Both the position numbers and the translations under genes were made by a program. The notes beneath the pieces are model-generated. The model did not search any database and was not told where the DNA came from. It saw only the letters and a program-made list of their open reading frames with translations. From Bacteroides caecimuris (lineage in GTDB: Bacteria; Bacteroidota; Bacteroidia; Bacteroidales; Bacteroidaceae), in the NCBI RefSeq assembly GCF_001688725.2, contig NZ_CP015401.2:2232001-2296000 (forward strand): a stretch of DNA of 64,000 nt, in the 5' to 3' direction. Shown here one piece after another: positions 54,499 to 62,022 of this stretch (positions are counted from its first letter, which is position 1; the number at the start of each line of letters is the position of its first letter).

Positions 54499-56259
54499 AT
54501 GATTGATGAAAGGGCATACGAGTTACTTTGCTGCCAGTTGGGTCTGGCGAATGAGGAAAAGGCAGGGCTTCGCAAACAGGTAAACGAACTGATTGCGAGG
54601 CTTAAGGCCATTGAAGAATCCAATAAGGAGAACTCCAAGGCTCTGGTTGATACAATCAATGAATTATCCGTAACAGTCGAGAACTATCGAAAAGAAATGG
54701 AGCTTATGAGAAAGCAGCTTGAAGCGAAAGACGAGGTGAACCGGATGCTGGCAAACGAGATTTCCAATCTCAGGCTTCAGCTTGAGGACAGCAGGAAACA
54801 CCGTTTCGGCCGTACATCCGAGCAAAGAAAACTGCTGAACAACCGTAACCTTGACAAGTCTGCACTGCATAAGTCCGAATATGACGGTTCTGACAGAAAG
54901 GATGATGACAACGATAAGGCTGACGGTAACGAAACCGGCAGCAGTACCATTTCTGGTAGCACACCTGCACAGGACAGCCAACCTTCAAGAAGAAAGGAAA
55001 CTGCACCACGTGCCGTGAAAACCAAATTGAAAGTTGACAAAGTGGTAGTACATGAAGTGGACGAGTATTACACGCTTCCCGAAGGAGGACGGTTCATGAA
55101 CCGCAACGGTATGCCTGATGTGTGGGAATACAGGGTCATAGAACATGTAAGGGCTCATAACGTGGAGCATGTCTACAAGGTGGCAAGGGTGAAGCTTGCG
55201 GACGGCACTTTCGCGAACACGATGGAACATCCGCTGAAAGACCTTGGAGGCATCTTCTCTCCTGAACTGCTTGCCCGTCTGCTCTGTCTGAAATATGACT
55301 TCAGCATGCCGGAGAACAGGCAGATAAGACTGCTTGCCAGAGAGGGCATCCACATAAGCAATACCACACTGAACAGCTATATCCATAACGGAATCGCCAA
55401 ACTCAAGGGTTTTATCGGAGAGGTATTCAAGGGGTTTGTACAGCAGGCTGAATATCTTATGGTTGATGAGACGACCGAACTTGTAGGCATCGAAACAAAG
55501 GAAGGCAAGGCTTACAGGAGAAAGTACTTATGGGCATTCTTTGCAAAGCATATGAAGATGGTCTATTATCACTATAACAACGGCAGCAGGTCATCCGATG
55601 TGGCGAAGTCGTTCCTGGAACATTTTATGGGGACCCTGTCCACTGACGGATATACGGTTTACAGAATGTTTGATGGAGAAGACTCAAAGGTGCTGCATAT
55701 AGGATGCTGGACGCACTGCAGAAGGTTGTGGGTTGACGCCTTGCCTTCGGACAGGACAGCGATGGAGATAATAGACTCCATCGGCGATATGTTCATGAAT
55801 GAAGAGCTGTTCCGCACCATGAAGCTCAGCGGTGAGCAGATAAAGGGGAAAAGACGGCAGCTTACAGGACCGATCCTTGAAAGTATCCATCATAAGGTGG
55901 TCATGATGATGCAGGATGCGAAGGTTATGGCTAACGAACTGATGAGAAAGGCTGTCAATTATACGTTAAACCAGTGGAAGTCCCTGAGAAATATCCTCAA
56001 GGACGGTGCAGCGGAAATATCGAACAACCTCTGTGAACAAAGGATGAAACCGGTAAAGCTGTTGCTCAAGAACTGTATGAACATAGGCAGTGAGGATGCG
56101 GCAGAAAACTCGGCATTCATCTTCTCTCTGATAGAAAGCTGCAAGCTTAATGGCATAGACCCTCAGGATTACCTGAAGCACCTGTTCGAATGTATTCTTC
56201 ATGGTAAGGACTGCGACAAGAAGACTCTTCTACCATGTTTTTATAAACCGGAATGTTAA
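54499..56259 (+). CDS. tnpC: IS66 transposase TnpC
   Basis: A 586-residue transposase. N-terminal coiled coil (about 15-100), a hydrophilic linker, the IS66 zinc-finger-like region, then the DDE core: MVDETTELVGI (Asp), STDGYTVYRMFDG (Asp) and the C-terminal EISNNLCEQRMKPVKLLLKN region (Glu). Complete. A close relative with an internal deletion lies at 57667-57920. Confidence 0.95.
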   Translation: MIDERAYELLCCQLGLANEEKAGLRKQVNELIARLKAIEESNKENSKALVDTINELSVTVENYRKEMELMRKQLEAKDEVNRMLANEISNLRLQLEDSRKHRFGRTSEQRKLLNNRNLDKSALHKSEYDGSDRKDDDNDKADGNETGSSTISGSTPAQDSQPSRRKETAPRAVKTKLKVDKVVVHEVDEYYTLPEGGRFMNRNGMPDVWEYRVIEHVRAHNVEHVYKVARVKLADGTFANTMEHPLKDLGGIFSPELLARLLCLKYDFSMPENRQIRLLAREGIHISNTTLNSYIHNGIAKLKGFIGEVFKGFVQQAEYLMVDETTELVGIETKEGKAYRRKYLWAFFAKHMKMVYYHYNNGSRSSDVAKSFLEHFMGTLSTDGYTVYRMFDGEDSKVLHIGCWTHCRRLWVDALPSDRTAMEIIDSIGDMFMNEELFRTMKLSGEQIKGKRRQLTGPILESIHHKVVMMMQDAKVMANELMRKAVNYTLNQWKSLRNILKDGAAEISNNLCEQRMKPVKLLLKNCMNIGSEDAAENSAFIFSLIESCKLNGIDPQDYLKHLFECILHGKDCDKKTLLPCFYKPEC

Positions 56260-56346
56260 AACAAAAATATTTTCTTGCGGGCATTTTTATTTTATCGGCT
56301 GAAAAACAGCCGATAAAATTGTCGTGGCGGAAAATAGAATGATTAC

Positions 56347-57221
56347 GATTCTATAATTTCATTTCTTCCATTCAAAAATGCCGAAGCTTGCATGAGATGC
56401 ACAATCTTTTTCCAGCGACGGTCGGAAATATAAAACTTTTCTCCATCCGCCTCTTCTGTATTCTGTACATATTTCCTCAAACCCATCCGTACATGGGTTA
56501 TTAATTTCAATATCTCGTCCGACACCTCAATTTGTTCCATCTCATTTTGCCATTGTTTGTAACGCTCATCCGAAATAAGCATTACTTTAGGAATTGATTG
56601 CCGCATAGTAGTTTTAGTTCCTTGCCGCAACATCTTATAAAAAGAACGTTCGTTGGAAATACAGTTGGAAACAACACGTACCAAAAAGCGATCCCATAAA
56701 GCCTCCAACCCTTCCCCCTCTGCCGGTAACTCGTTGGATGCGGCAATCATTCCTTTCAAAGGTAAAGCAATCTCCTTACGTCCATTCTTGTAAATCTTTT
56801 CGTTAAGCACAGTGAGTAATGAGTTCTGTATAGAAGGTCCCGCCTTCCATATCTCGTCTAGAAAAGCAATTGTGGCAGCAGGCAAATAATCATCTACAAT
56901 TCGCTCATAAATGTCTTGTTCTTTCAATTTAGAAATCGAAACAGGACCAAATATTTCATCGGGCGTACTGAAACGTGACATCAGATATTCAAACGAACTA
57001 CCCTGCTCGAATATCATCTTCAATCGGCGGGCTATCATACTCTTTGCCGTTCCCGGCGGACCCAATAAAAAAATACTTTCACCCGCTAAAGTAGTCAGTA
57101 AAGCCAAAGCCATTATATGTTCTTTCTCAAAAAGTCCCTCACTCATATATTTTAATAAAGCCGATACTTGCAGCCGCACCGGTTTCATCACTTTCGATCT
57201 TTCCATAATACCATATTCCAT
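56347..57221 (-). pseudogene. ravA: N-terminal half of ravA (MoxR AAA+ ATPase)
   Basis: 292 codons are open; the last sense codon mixes TC from ravA with G from the IS, then TAA inside the IS repeat stops translation. Walker A LLGPPGTAKSMIARRL and Walker B IAFLDEIWKAG, plus NELPAEGEGLEALWDRF, mark a MoxR-family ATPase close to RavA. Joining it to the 52900 fragment through one copy of the 9-bp repeat restores a 527-residue protein (E. coli RavA has 498) with no frame change. The N-terminal ATPase domain could still be made, without the substrate-binding C-terminus. Confidence 0.88.
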
Positions 57222-57308
57222 TTTTAACAGTGTACCTTACCTTATCGTTCGGAAATAAAATTGTACTTTTCCGATAACATATTGTTCATCAGTTTACTAC
57301 CCCTCATT

Positions 57309-57512
57309 TTAATCTATTCTTTTCAAAGCCGCAACTGCTAATTCATTACCCTGCTCAGCAGATTTACGATACCAATCTACAGCCAATTCTAGATTTTTTC
57401 CTACTCCATAACCTTTCTCATAAAATAGTCCCAAATAAAACTGAGCCTCCGCCTCTCCTCGCTCAGCCCGTTTTATATATTCCTCTACTTCTATACTCTT
57501 AATTTTCAACAT
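57309..57512 (-). CDS. Small Sel1-repeat protein
   Basis: A 67-residue protein with one full Sel1-like repeat (AEAQFYLGLFYEKGYGVGKNLELAVDWYRKSAEQG) and the final half repeat ending AALKRID. It is a single module of the Sel1 family, which usually mediates protein-protein contact; too short to have an enzyme activity. Other Sel1 pieces in the area (57596-57666, 58704-60200, 60850-60873) suggest it came from a larger gene by recombination. Confidence 0.65.
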   Translation of the reverse strand: MLKIKSIEVEEYIKRAERGEAEAQFYLGLFYEKGYGVGKNLELAVDWYRKSAEQGNELAVAALKRID

Positions 57513-57595
57513 TATTATTTACAGTTAATACTCAATGTTATATTCGAACACATGGAAAAACACAACAGAAAAGATAGAAAACTAGCAAAAATCTC

Positions 57596-57666
57596 CTATT
57601 TCAAATTTCCCAATTCTTTCAAAATATCAACAACTTCTTCATTACCCTGCTCAGCAGCCAAAACGA
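57596..57666 (-). pseudogene. C-terminal Sel1 fragment at the IS66 relic
   Basis: Minus strand reads VLAAEQGNEEVVDILKELG then NLK and a stop, the typical last helix of a Sel1-repeat protein. The frame is cut at 57667 by the end of an IS66 relic. It is the tail of a Sel1 gene destroyed by that insertion. Confidence 0.7.
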
Positions 57667-57920
57667 GTAATCATTCTATTTTCCGCCACACCGTCCTTGA
57701 GGATATTTTTCAGGAATTTCCACTGGTTTATCGTGTAGCTCGCAGCTTTTCTCATCGGTTCGCTTGCCATGATTTTCGCATCCTGCATCATCATGACCAC
57801 CTTATGATGAATCCGTTCAAGAATCGGTCCCGTAAGCTTAAGTCTTTTTTCCTTAATCTCCTCACTGCTGAGTTTCATCATACGGAACAGATCTTCATTC
57901 CTGAACATATCACCGATAGG
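57667..57920 (-). mobile_element. Truncated IS66 relic
   Basis: Begins with the IS66-2 terminal repeat GTAATCATTCTATTTTCCGCC (57667-57687) and runs into the tnpC coding sequence (LFRMMKLSSEEIKEKRLKL, IHHKVVMMMQDAKIMASEP), colinear with residues about 430-505 of TnpC at 54499-56259. The C-terminal tnpC codons and the 3' non-coding part are missing: the junction is at a GCGGAAA shared by both sites, a microhomology deletion. The other end of the element is lost near 57920. Confidence 0.82.
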
Positions 57921-58140
57921 ACCTTTGCTATCTTGTCTTTATCAAGTCCGTCCAGACAGTCAAAGTAATCGTACATACTCTCCAATTTGCATTCGTCAAA
58001 CGAAAATCTACAATATCTTGACGCACCGCCACGTTTTTGTAGGTAATATCAGCGACAGCCATATTATGGCCATAGAACGCAAGTTGCATGGAATAGTATT
58101 TGTTGCTGAAAAACTTCGTGCTAAGATGTGTTGCCGACTT
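57921..58140 (-). pseudogene. Decayed coding fragment of unknown family
   Basis: On the minus strand an open stretch reads STKFFSNKYYSMQLAFYGHN, then ADITYKNVAVRQDIVDF. A one-base deletion after VDF then shifts the frame to ECKLESMYDYFDCLDGL and DKDKIAKV, which runs up to the IS66 relic. It has coding character but no start. I do not recognise the protein. Confidence 0.45.
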
Positions 58141-58153
58141 GTATATGATTCTT

Positions 58154-58360
58154 TTATTTATTCTTTATTTTTTCCATGTCTTCCCAAATCTTTTTATAAA
58201 CCGATTTGAATAGTATATGATAAGCAGGCAGTGTCCTTATGCTTCCACAACGTTTACAGGGTTGTGGAACAGAATAGGTTGTAGCAGCATATTCAAAATC
58301 GGATGCTACAAAGATTTTACCACATTGGGTGCATCTGAAAACGTTTTTTCCTCTATACAT
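58154..58360 (-). CDS. Small zinc-ribbon protein
   Basis: A 68-residue protein with two CxxC pairs: CTQCGK at about 10-13 and CKRCGS at about 36-39, a zinc-ribbon layout. A helical tail follows. It may bind zinc or act as a small adaptor. Not otherwise recognised. Confidence 0.6.
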   Translation of the reverse strand: MYRGKNVFRCTQCGKIFVASDFEYAATTYSVPQPCKRCGSIRTLPAYHILFKSVYKKIWEDMEKIKNK

Positions 58361-58384
58361 GATATTATCTTATTTAAACTAACG

Positions 58385-58639
58385 TTAGTTCGATATAAAT
58401 ATTAAATTTATTTTATAATAATGAGGATCATAATGGAGAGCTTTGTTGTCTCTTCTTATAAGACCTAATTTTTGTTCTAGTTTATGAATTTCTAAGTCTT
58501 GTTCCTCTTTATTTTTTATTTTTGAAGGAGTATGATTAATAATCCACTTGACTCCATAATAAACACCAATAAGCGGACTACATATTACCAATCCACCTAT
58601 AAGACTACACATAAAAAGATCCCATTTGTCTATTCTCAT
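58385..58639 (-). CDS. Small membrane protein
   Basis: An 84-residue protein with a transmembrane segment (LFMCSLIGGLVICSPLIGVYY, residues 8-28), then a helical, charged part (KIKNKEEQDLEIHKLEQKLGL). Orphan small membrane protein of unknown function; such proteins are common next to contact-dependent effector genes. Confidence 0.55.
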   Translation of the reverse strand: MRIDKWDLFMCSLIGGLVICSPLIGVYYGVKWIINHTPSKIKNKEEQDLEIHKLEQKLGLIRRDNKALHYDPHYYKINLIFISN

Positions 58640-58703
58640 TTTCTATTAATCCCTCTTTCACTACCATATTATCACTCAGCATCCAACATAAAGAACACTC
58701 TTT

Positions 58704-60200
58704 TCATCTACCCAGCCTTTTTAAAGCTTCAACTGCCTCCTCACATTCTAGCTCTGCCGCTTTTCGATACCATACAACAGCTTGTTCCAAATCTTTAGAA
58801 ACTCCCTTGCCTAATTCATAATACTCTCCTACATTAGCTTGAGCCATAGCTAAACCTTGCTCAGCGGCCATAACAAACCATTTGAACGCTTCAGTATAGT
58901 CCGATTCCACGCCAAGTCCTACATCATATACCCATCCAATATAATTCTGAGCATCGGCTTCTCCTTGTATAGCAGCCTTCATCCACCATTCAAAAGCCTT
59001 CTCCTGGTCTTGTTCCGTACCTATACCTTTATAATACATCTCTCCAACTAAACATTGTGCCTGGACTTGTCCCTGACGAGCTGCCATCTGCATCCATTCA
59101 AAAGCTAAACGAAAGTTTTGAGCAACCCCATCTCCTGACAAATAACAGGTAGCTATAACTGTCTGAGCATCTGCATCCCCCTTCTCTGCCATATCATAAA
59201 GCTCATCAAAAGTATATTCGTCTCTTTCAGATTCTTCAGCAACTATTTCATTTTCCTCACATTCATTTTCCTCATTAATCTCAATCGGATTATGGAAAAA
59301 TAATTCTATACAAGCTATGTATTTCGGTTCGAGTAGCAGTAAATCAGTTGTTAGAAGTTGATGAATTTCATCTATTTTATCCACCTCCACTCCCTTGACG
59401 TTGGAGTATTGAATAACCTTCAGAATATCCTTTATCTTATTTTGAGCTATTCGAATGTTTCTATCAGCCGAAATTTCTATTTTTGATAATAGATCGACAC
59501 TTTTCTGCAATGCCTGCTCAGCCAATACATATCTTCGAGTTTTTTTATAATAGATACCCTGGAAATAGTAAAGACAGGAACGCAAAGACACAGGACACCT
59601 GTTTAGTTCTCCATACAAATTTATAGCCTCTTTCAATGTTCTCTCTACTAGATCATACTGATCCCTTGTCCACACATAAAATTCATCCTCTCCTAAAATA
59701 TCCGCACACTTAACTGTATAGGACAATATTTCAATGCAAAATGCCAGATACCCATCAATACTTTGTTTAACCTCTACAATCATATCATCAAGAACAGAAG
59801 AAAGAGGAATTTCTCCCGAAGCATACAAGAAGTACTGTCTACGATGTATCTCTGCTTTTTTTCCAGAGCCATAAGCCTCCATAATCCCCTTATGATACCA
59901 ACATAAATATGTCTCCCGAACTGCAACCGGCATCTGTCGTAAGCAAAGCACTGCCTTAACTGCATACTTCATCCAATTACTTTTCATTTCCACAAGATAC
60001 ATATATAGATAAAAATATGTAAACTCATGAAAAACTGACATGGGAGGATCATTTCTACAAAAATAAAATGAACGAACAACATTGCCTACACTGAAGCTAA
60101 TTTTATATTCCTCCCTTCTTTCAGGATGCCAAATCAATTCTATTTGCTTTTCTTCCACCAATTTGGCGTATTCTTCTTCTAAATTTTCTATATCTGCCAT
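58704..60200 (-). CDS. Sel1-repeat protein
   Basis: A 498-residue protein. The start at 60200 is chosen for the strong AAGGAG site 12 bases upstream; a longer frame begins at 60248. The N-terminal two thirds are mostly helical. From about residue 335 come four Sel1 repeats (AEKGDADAQTVIATCYLSGDG, AARQGQVQAQCLVGEMYYKG, GEADAQNYIGWVYDVGLGVE, LAMAQANVGEYYELGKG), ending in EEAVEALKRLGR. Sel1 proteins usually scaffold complexes; here it may bind a neighbouring effector or ATPase, by inference from context. Confidence 0.82.
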   Translation of the reverse strand: MADIENLEEEYAKLVEEKQIELIWHPERREEYKISFSVGNVVRSFYFCRNDPPMSVFHEFTYFYLYMYLVEMKSNWMKYAVKAVLCLRQMPVAVRETYLCWYHKGIMEAYGSGKKAEIHRRQYFLYASGEIPLSSVLDDMIVEVKQSIDGYLAFCIEILSYTVKCADILGEDEFYVWTRDQYDLVERTLKEAINLYGELNRCPVSLRSCLYYFQGIYYKKTRRYVLAEQALQKSVDLLSKIEISADRNIRIAQNKIKDILKVIQYSNVKGVEVDKIDEIHQLLTTDLLLLEPKYIACIELFFHNPIEINEENECEENEIVAEESERDEYTFDELYDMAEKGDADAQTVIATCYLSGDGVAQNFRLAFEWMQMAARQGQVQAQCLVGEMYYKGIGTEQDQEKAFEWWMKAAIQGEADAQNYIGWVYDVGLGVESDYTEAFKWFVMAAEQGLAMAQANVGEYYELGKGVSKDLEQAVVWYRKAAELECEEAVEALKRLGR

Positions 60201-60288
60201 TGAGTTTCTCCTTGTTTCATCACTTTTATAAATATATTTCCCACACAATCTGCCAGAAAACTATTTATAATGTATTCTTAGTTCAACT

Positions 60289-60452
60289 TTATTCTATCAA
60301 CCAATTTAAATCTATATCAGGATATGCTTTGAATAGCTTGGACAACTTGTAGAGAAGGAGCATTTCTACCTCTGATAATGTGCAATAAAGTAGATGGTCC
60401 AATCCCTATTTTTTTAGCAAAAAGAAGAATAGATAGTTTTTCTTTTTCCATA
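60289..60452 (-). pseudogene. Frameshifted XRE helix-turn-helix gene
   Basis: Minus strand starts MEKEKLSILLFAKKIGIGPS and continues with TLLHIIRGRNAPSLQVVQAI, a clear XRE helix-turn-helix. A frameshift follows, and the original frame resumes as KAYPDIDLNWLIE. The stop at 60289 is that of the restored frame. It was a small regulator of the adjacent gene set. Confidence 0.7.
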
Positions 60453-60463
60453 ATATACACAAT

Positions 60464-60742
60464 TCAGTCTTTTATACCTTCCATCTTAGAAGGTCTCTGC
60501 ATTTTACCAAATAACTCCTGGGAAAGTTCCTCATCCTCACCTTCATCTTTCAAATCAGATAATACAGAATCAAAAAGGAGTATTTTAAACAAAACCGTTT
60601 CTTCGGTTGTATAATACACGCGTGAATATGCCAAGAGCTTATCATTTACTATTTTTTGCGCTTTAAAACAAAGTTCTTTTTCATATTCATCTTTTACTTG
60701 GAGAGGTAATTGAGAATCCCCAATTTTGATTATTATTTTCAT
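60464..60742 (-). CDS. ZapA-like small protein
   Basis: A 92-residue protein: MKIIIKIGDSQLPLQVKDEYE, then a helix with FKAQKIVNDKLLAYSRVYYTT and a conserved LFKILLFDSVLSDL. This is the beta-strand plus long-helix pattern of ZapA (cell-division) proteins, but the match is by pattern only. A relic of a second copy is seen at 60781-60850. Confidence 0.45.
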   Translation of the reverse strand: MKIIIKIGDSQLPLQVKDEYEKELCFKAQKIVNDKLLAYSRVYYTTEETVLFKILLFDSVLSDLKDEGEDEELSQELFGKMQRPSKMEGIKD

Positions 60743-60780
60743 AAATATATTTCTTCTTTATTTTCCATTTCACTGCTGTT

Positions 60781-60870
60781 CCATTAAAATCTAAAAGAAT
60801 CATTTTAAACAATATCGATTCTTCAGTTGAAAGAAACAAAGCCACCTCTCATCTATCCAACTTCTTTAAA
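60781..60870 (-). pseudogene. Relics of a second ZapA-like gene and a Sel1 gene
   Basis: Minus strand encodes TEESILFKMILLDFN, matching the TEETVLFKILLFDS of the gene at 60464. Next to it, VEKAIEALKKLDR and a stop match the end of the Sel1 protein (AVEALKRLGR). Both are short remnants fused to the end of the DUF1232 gene. Confidence 0.55.
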
Positions 60871-60873
60871 GCT

Positions 60874-61263
60874 TCAATAGCTTTCTCCACAATCGAAGGC
60901 CTGTTTTTTATATCGCTCCAATTCCTTAGATGAAACATTCAATGCCCAAATGATAATTGTCGTATCATCCACAAATCCCATTGGTAAGAAATCAGGAATC
61001 ATATCTATTGGAGAAAGTAGATAAAGTGTAGCTGCTATGATGTAAATCAAACTACAGATATCATAATCTTTATACTTTCCCGTTGCAATATCACGCAGAT
61101 AACAATACATTAAATTGAGTTGTTCCCGAAGATGACCCAAACCTTTTCTCGACAAAAACAGCCCTAACTGAAAAACTAACGCTTTCAGCCGTCTCAGATT
61201 ATAAGCACACTTTGTAGCTTTAGTTATCCAGTTGGACTGCAAAAAATCAACAATAAACGACAT
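60874..61263 (-). CDS. DUF1232 (YkvA-like) membrane-associated protein
   Basis: A 129-residue protein. YIIAATLYLLSPIDMIPDFLPMGFVDDTTIIIWAL is the DUF1232 signature (hydrophobic segment with the SPIDxIPDxxP motif). Such proteins are small membrane proteins of unknown function, often in accessory gene sets. The C-terminus runs into the Sel1 remnant, so its native end may be altered. Confidence 0.75.
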   Translation of the reverse strand: MSFIVDFLQSNWITKATKCAYNLRRLKALVFQLGLFLSRKGLGHLREQLNLMYCYLRDIATGKYKDYDICSLIYIIAATLYLLSPIDMIPDFLPMGFVDDTTIIIWALNVSSKELERYKKQAFDCGESY

Positions 61264-61268
61264 AAAAT

Positions 61269-61502
61269 TTAACCTTCTTTTTTGGAATGAAATTTATAAT
61301 GACATCTATTACAACAATACTCTGATGGAATAGTTTTTCTAATCATTGAAGAGGTTTGTGTATGCATCCATGAAGGAGTCAACGAAGATACGATTAAACT
61401 TCCAGCAATAGCTACTCCATATATTCCTGTTCTTTCTATGCACCCTAACATAGTATATGATACATTGTAACTCCCACACTTTGGACATTTTATTTTTCCC
61501 AT
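61269..61502 (-). CDS. Small zinc-ribbon membrane protein
   Basis: A 77-residue protein. CPKCGSYNVSY and CCNRCHYKF form two CxxC zinc-binding pairs, with a hydrophobic helix (IYGVAIAGSLIVSSL) between. It lies 5 bases upstream of the DUF1232 gene, so the two are co-expressed. Function unknown. Confidence 0.6.
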   Translation of the reverse strand: MGKIKCPKCGSYNVSYTMLGCIERTGIYGVAIAGSLIVSSLTPSWMHTQTSSMIRKTIPSEYCCNRCHYKFHSKKEG

Positions 61503-61504
61503 TT

Positions 61505-61729
61505 TTACAACTTTTTAAAATCAAAATAACCACTACTCAATATACTCTCACGACCCTTTATATTGAAACCTTCAAGTTCCAACCGCTTGGTTACAGCCTC
61601 TTTGCTATTAATAGAATCAAATGGCAAATGCCCAAAAGGAAGATTTACAATAAATGTTTGTCCTTTATCAATCCTCATCCCTCCACTAAGCGGAATGTTT
61701 ACTTTTGTTGTTAATTGAAATTGCGACAT
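61505..61729 (-). CDS. Small hypothetical protein
   Basis: A 74-residue protein (start MSQFQLTTKVNIPLS at 61729, after AAAAAGA; a longer frame begins at 61753). Predicted beta strands only, with no known motif. It follows the 92-codon gene with a gap of 10 bases. Possibly an immunity or adaptor protein of the effector upstream. Confidence 0.6.
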   Translation of the reverse strand: MSQFQLTTKVNIPLSGGMRIDKGQTFIVNLPFGHLPFDSINSKEAVTKRLELEGFNIKGRESILSSGYFDFKKL

Positions 61730-61739
61730 ATTATCTTTT

Positions 61740-62018
61740 TTATTTAATTCCACGATTAATACTTTTTACTGCTCTCTCCGGTTCTTTGATTAACCAGTCT
61801 ATTGTCAATAAAGCTGCCGGATAAGTCAGATCAAATTTATGTTTCAATTCTGACAGTTTAACCCCCTCGACTATATAATCCGTTTCTTCCTCACTGACTA
61901 ACCAACATCGAAATCCTTTTTGTAAACTATTATCTATTTGCAGCAATTCAGGAGCAATAGCAAGAGCCTGTTTCTCCGTATACCCCCTTGAAATCAATAT
62001 ATTTTTTATTTCTTCCAT
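61740..62018 (-). CDS. Small acidic protein, candidate immunity or adaptor
   Basis: A 92-residue acidic helical protein (MEEIKNILISRGYTEKQALA, ending SINRGIK). It starts 4 bases after the stop of the nuclease-protease gene, the place where an immunity or chaperone gene would be. The family is not recognised, so the role is a suggestion from position. Confidence 0.6.
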   Translation of the reverse strand: MEEIKNILISRGYTEKQALAIAPELLQIDNSLQKGFRCWLVSEEETDYIVEGVKLSELKHKFDLTYPAALLTIDWLIKEPERAVKSINRGIK

Positions 62019-62022
62019 GTCA

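Larger units (their letters stand above)
53618..56346 (+). mobile_element. IS66-family insertion sequence (2), inserted in ravA
   Basis: 2729 bp. Terminal inverted repeats GTAACCATTCTATTTTCCGCC (53618-53638) and the reverse complement of GTAATCATTCTATTTTCCGCC (56326-56346), one mismatch over 21 bases. A 9-bp direct repeat GATTCTATA flanks it (53609-53617 and 56347-56355); IS66 normally makes 8, and the extra base is a chance match. Its three genes run on the plus strand, opposite to ravA. A palindromic hairpin (TTTTATCGGCTG) lies between tnpC and the right end. Confidence 0.96.

Noticed and set aside
57651..57908. 85-codon open frame as a functional gene
   Set aside because: It is an IS66 tnpC fragment running through the terminal repeat into flanking DNA.
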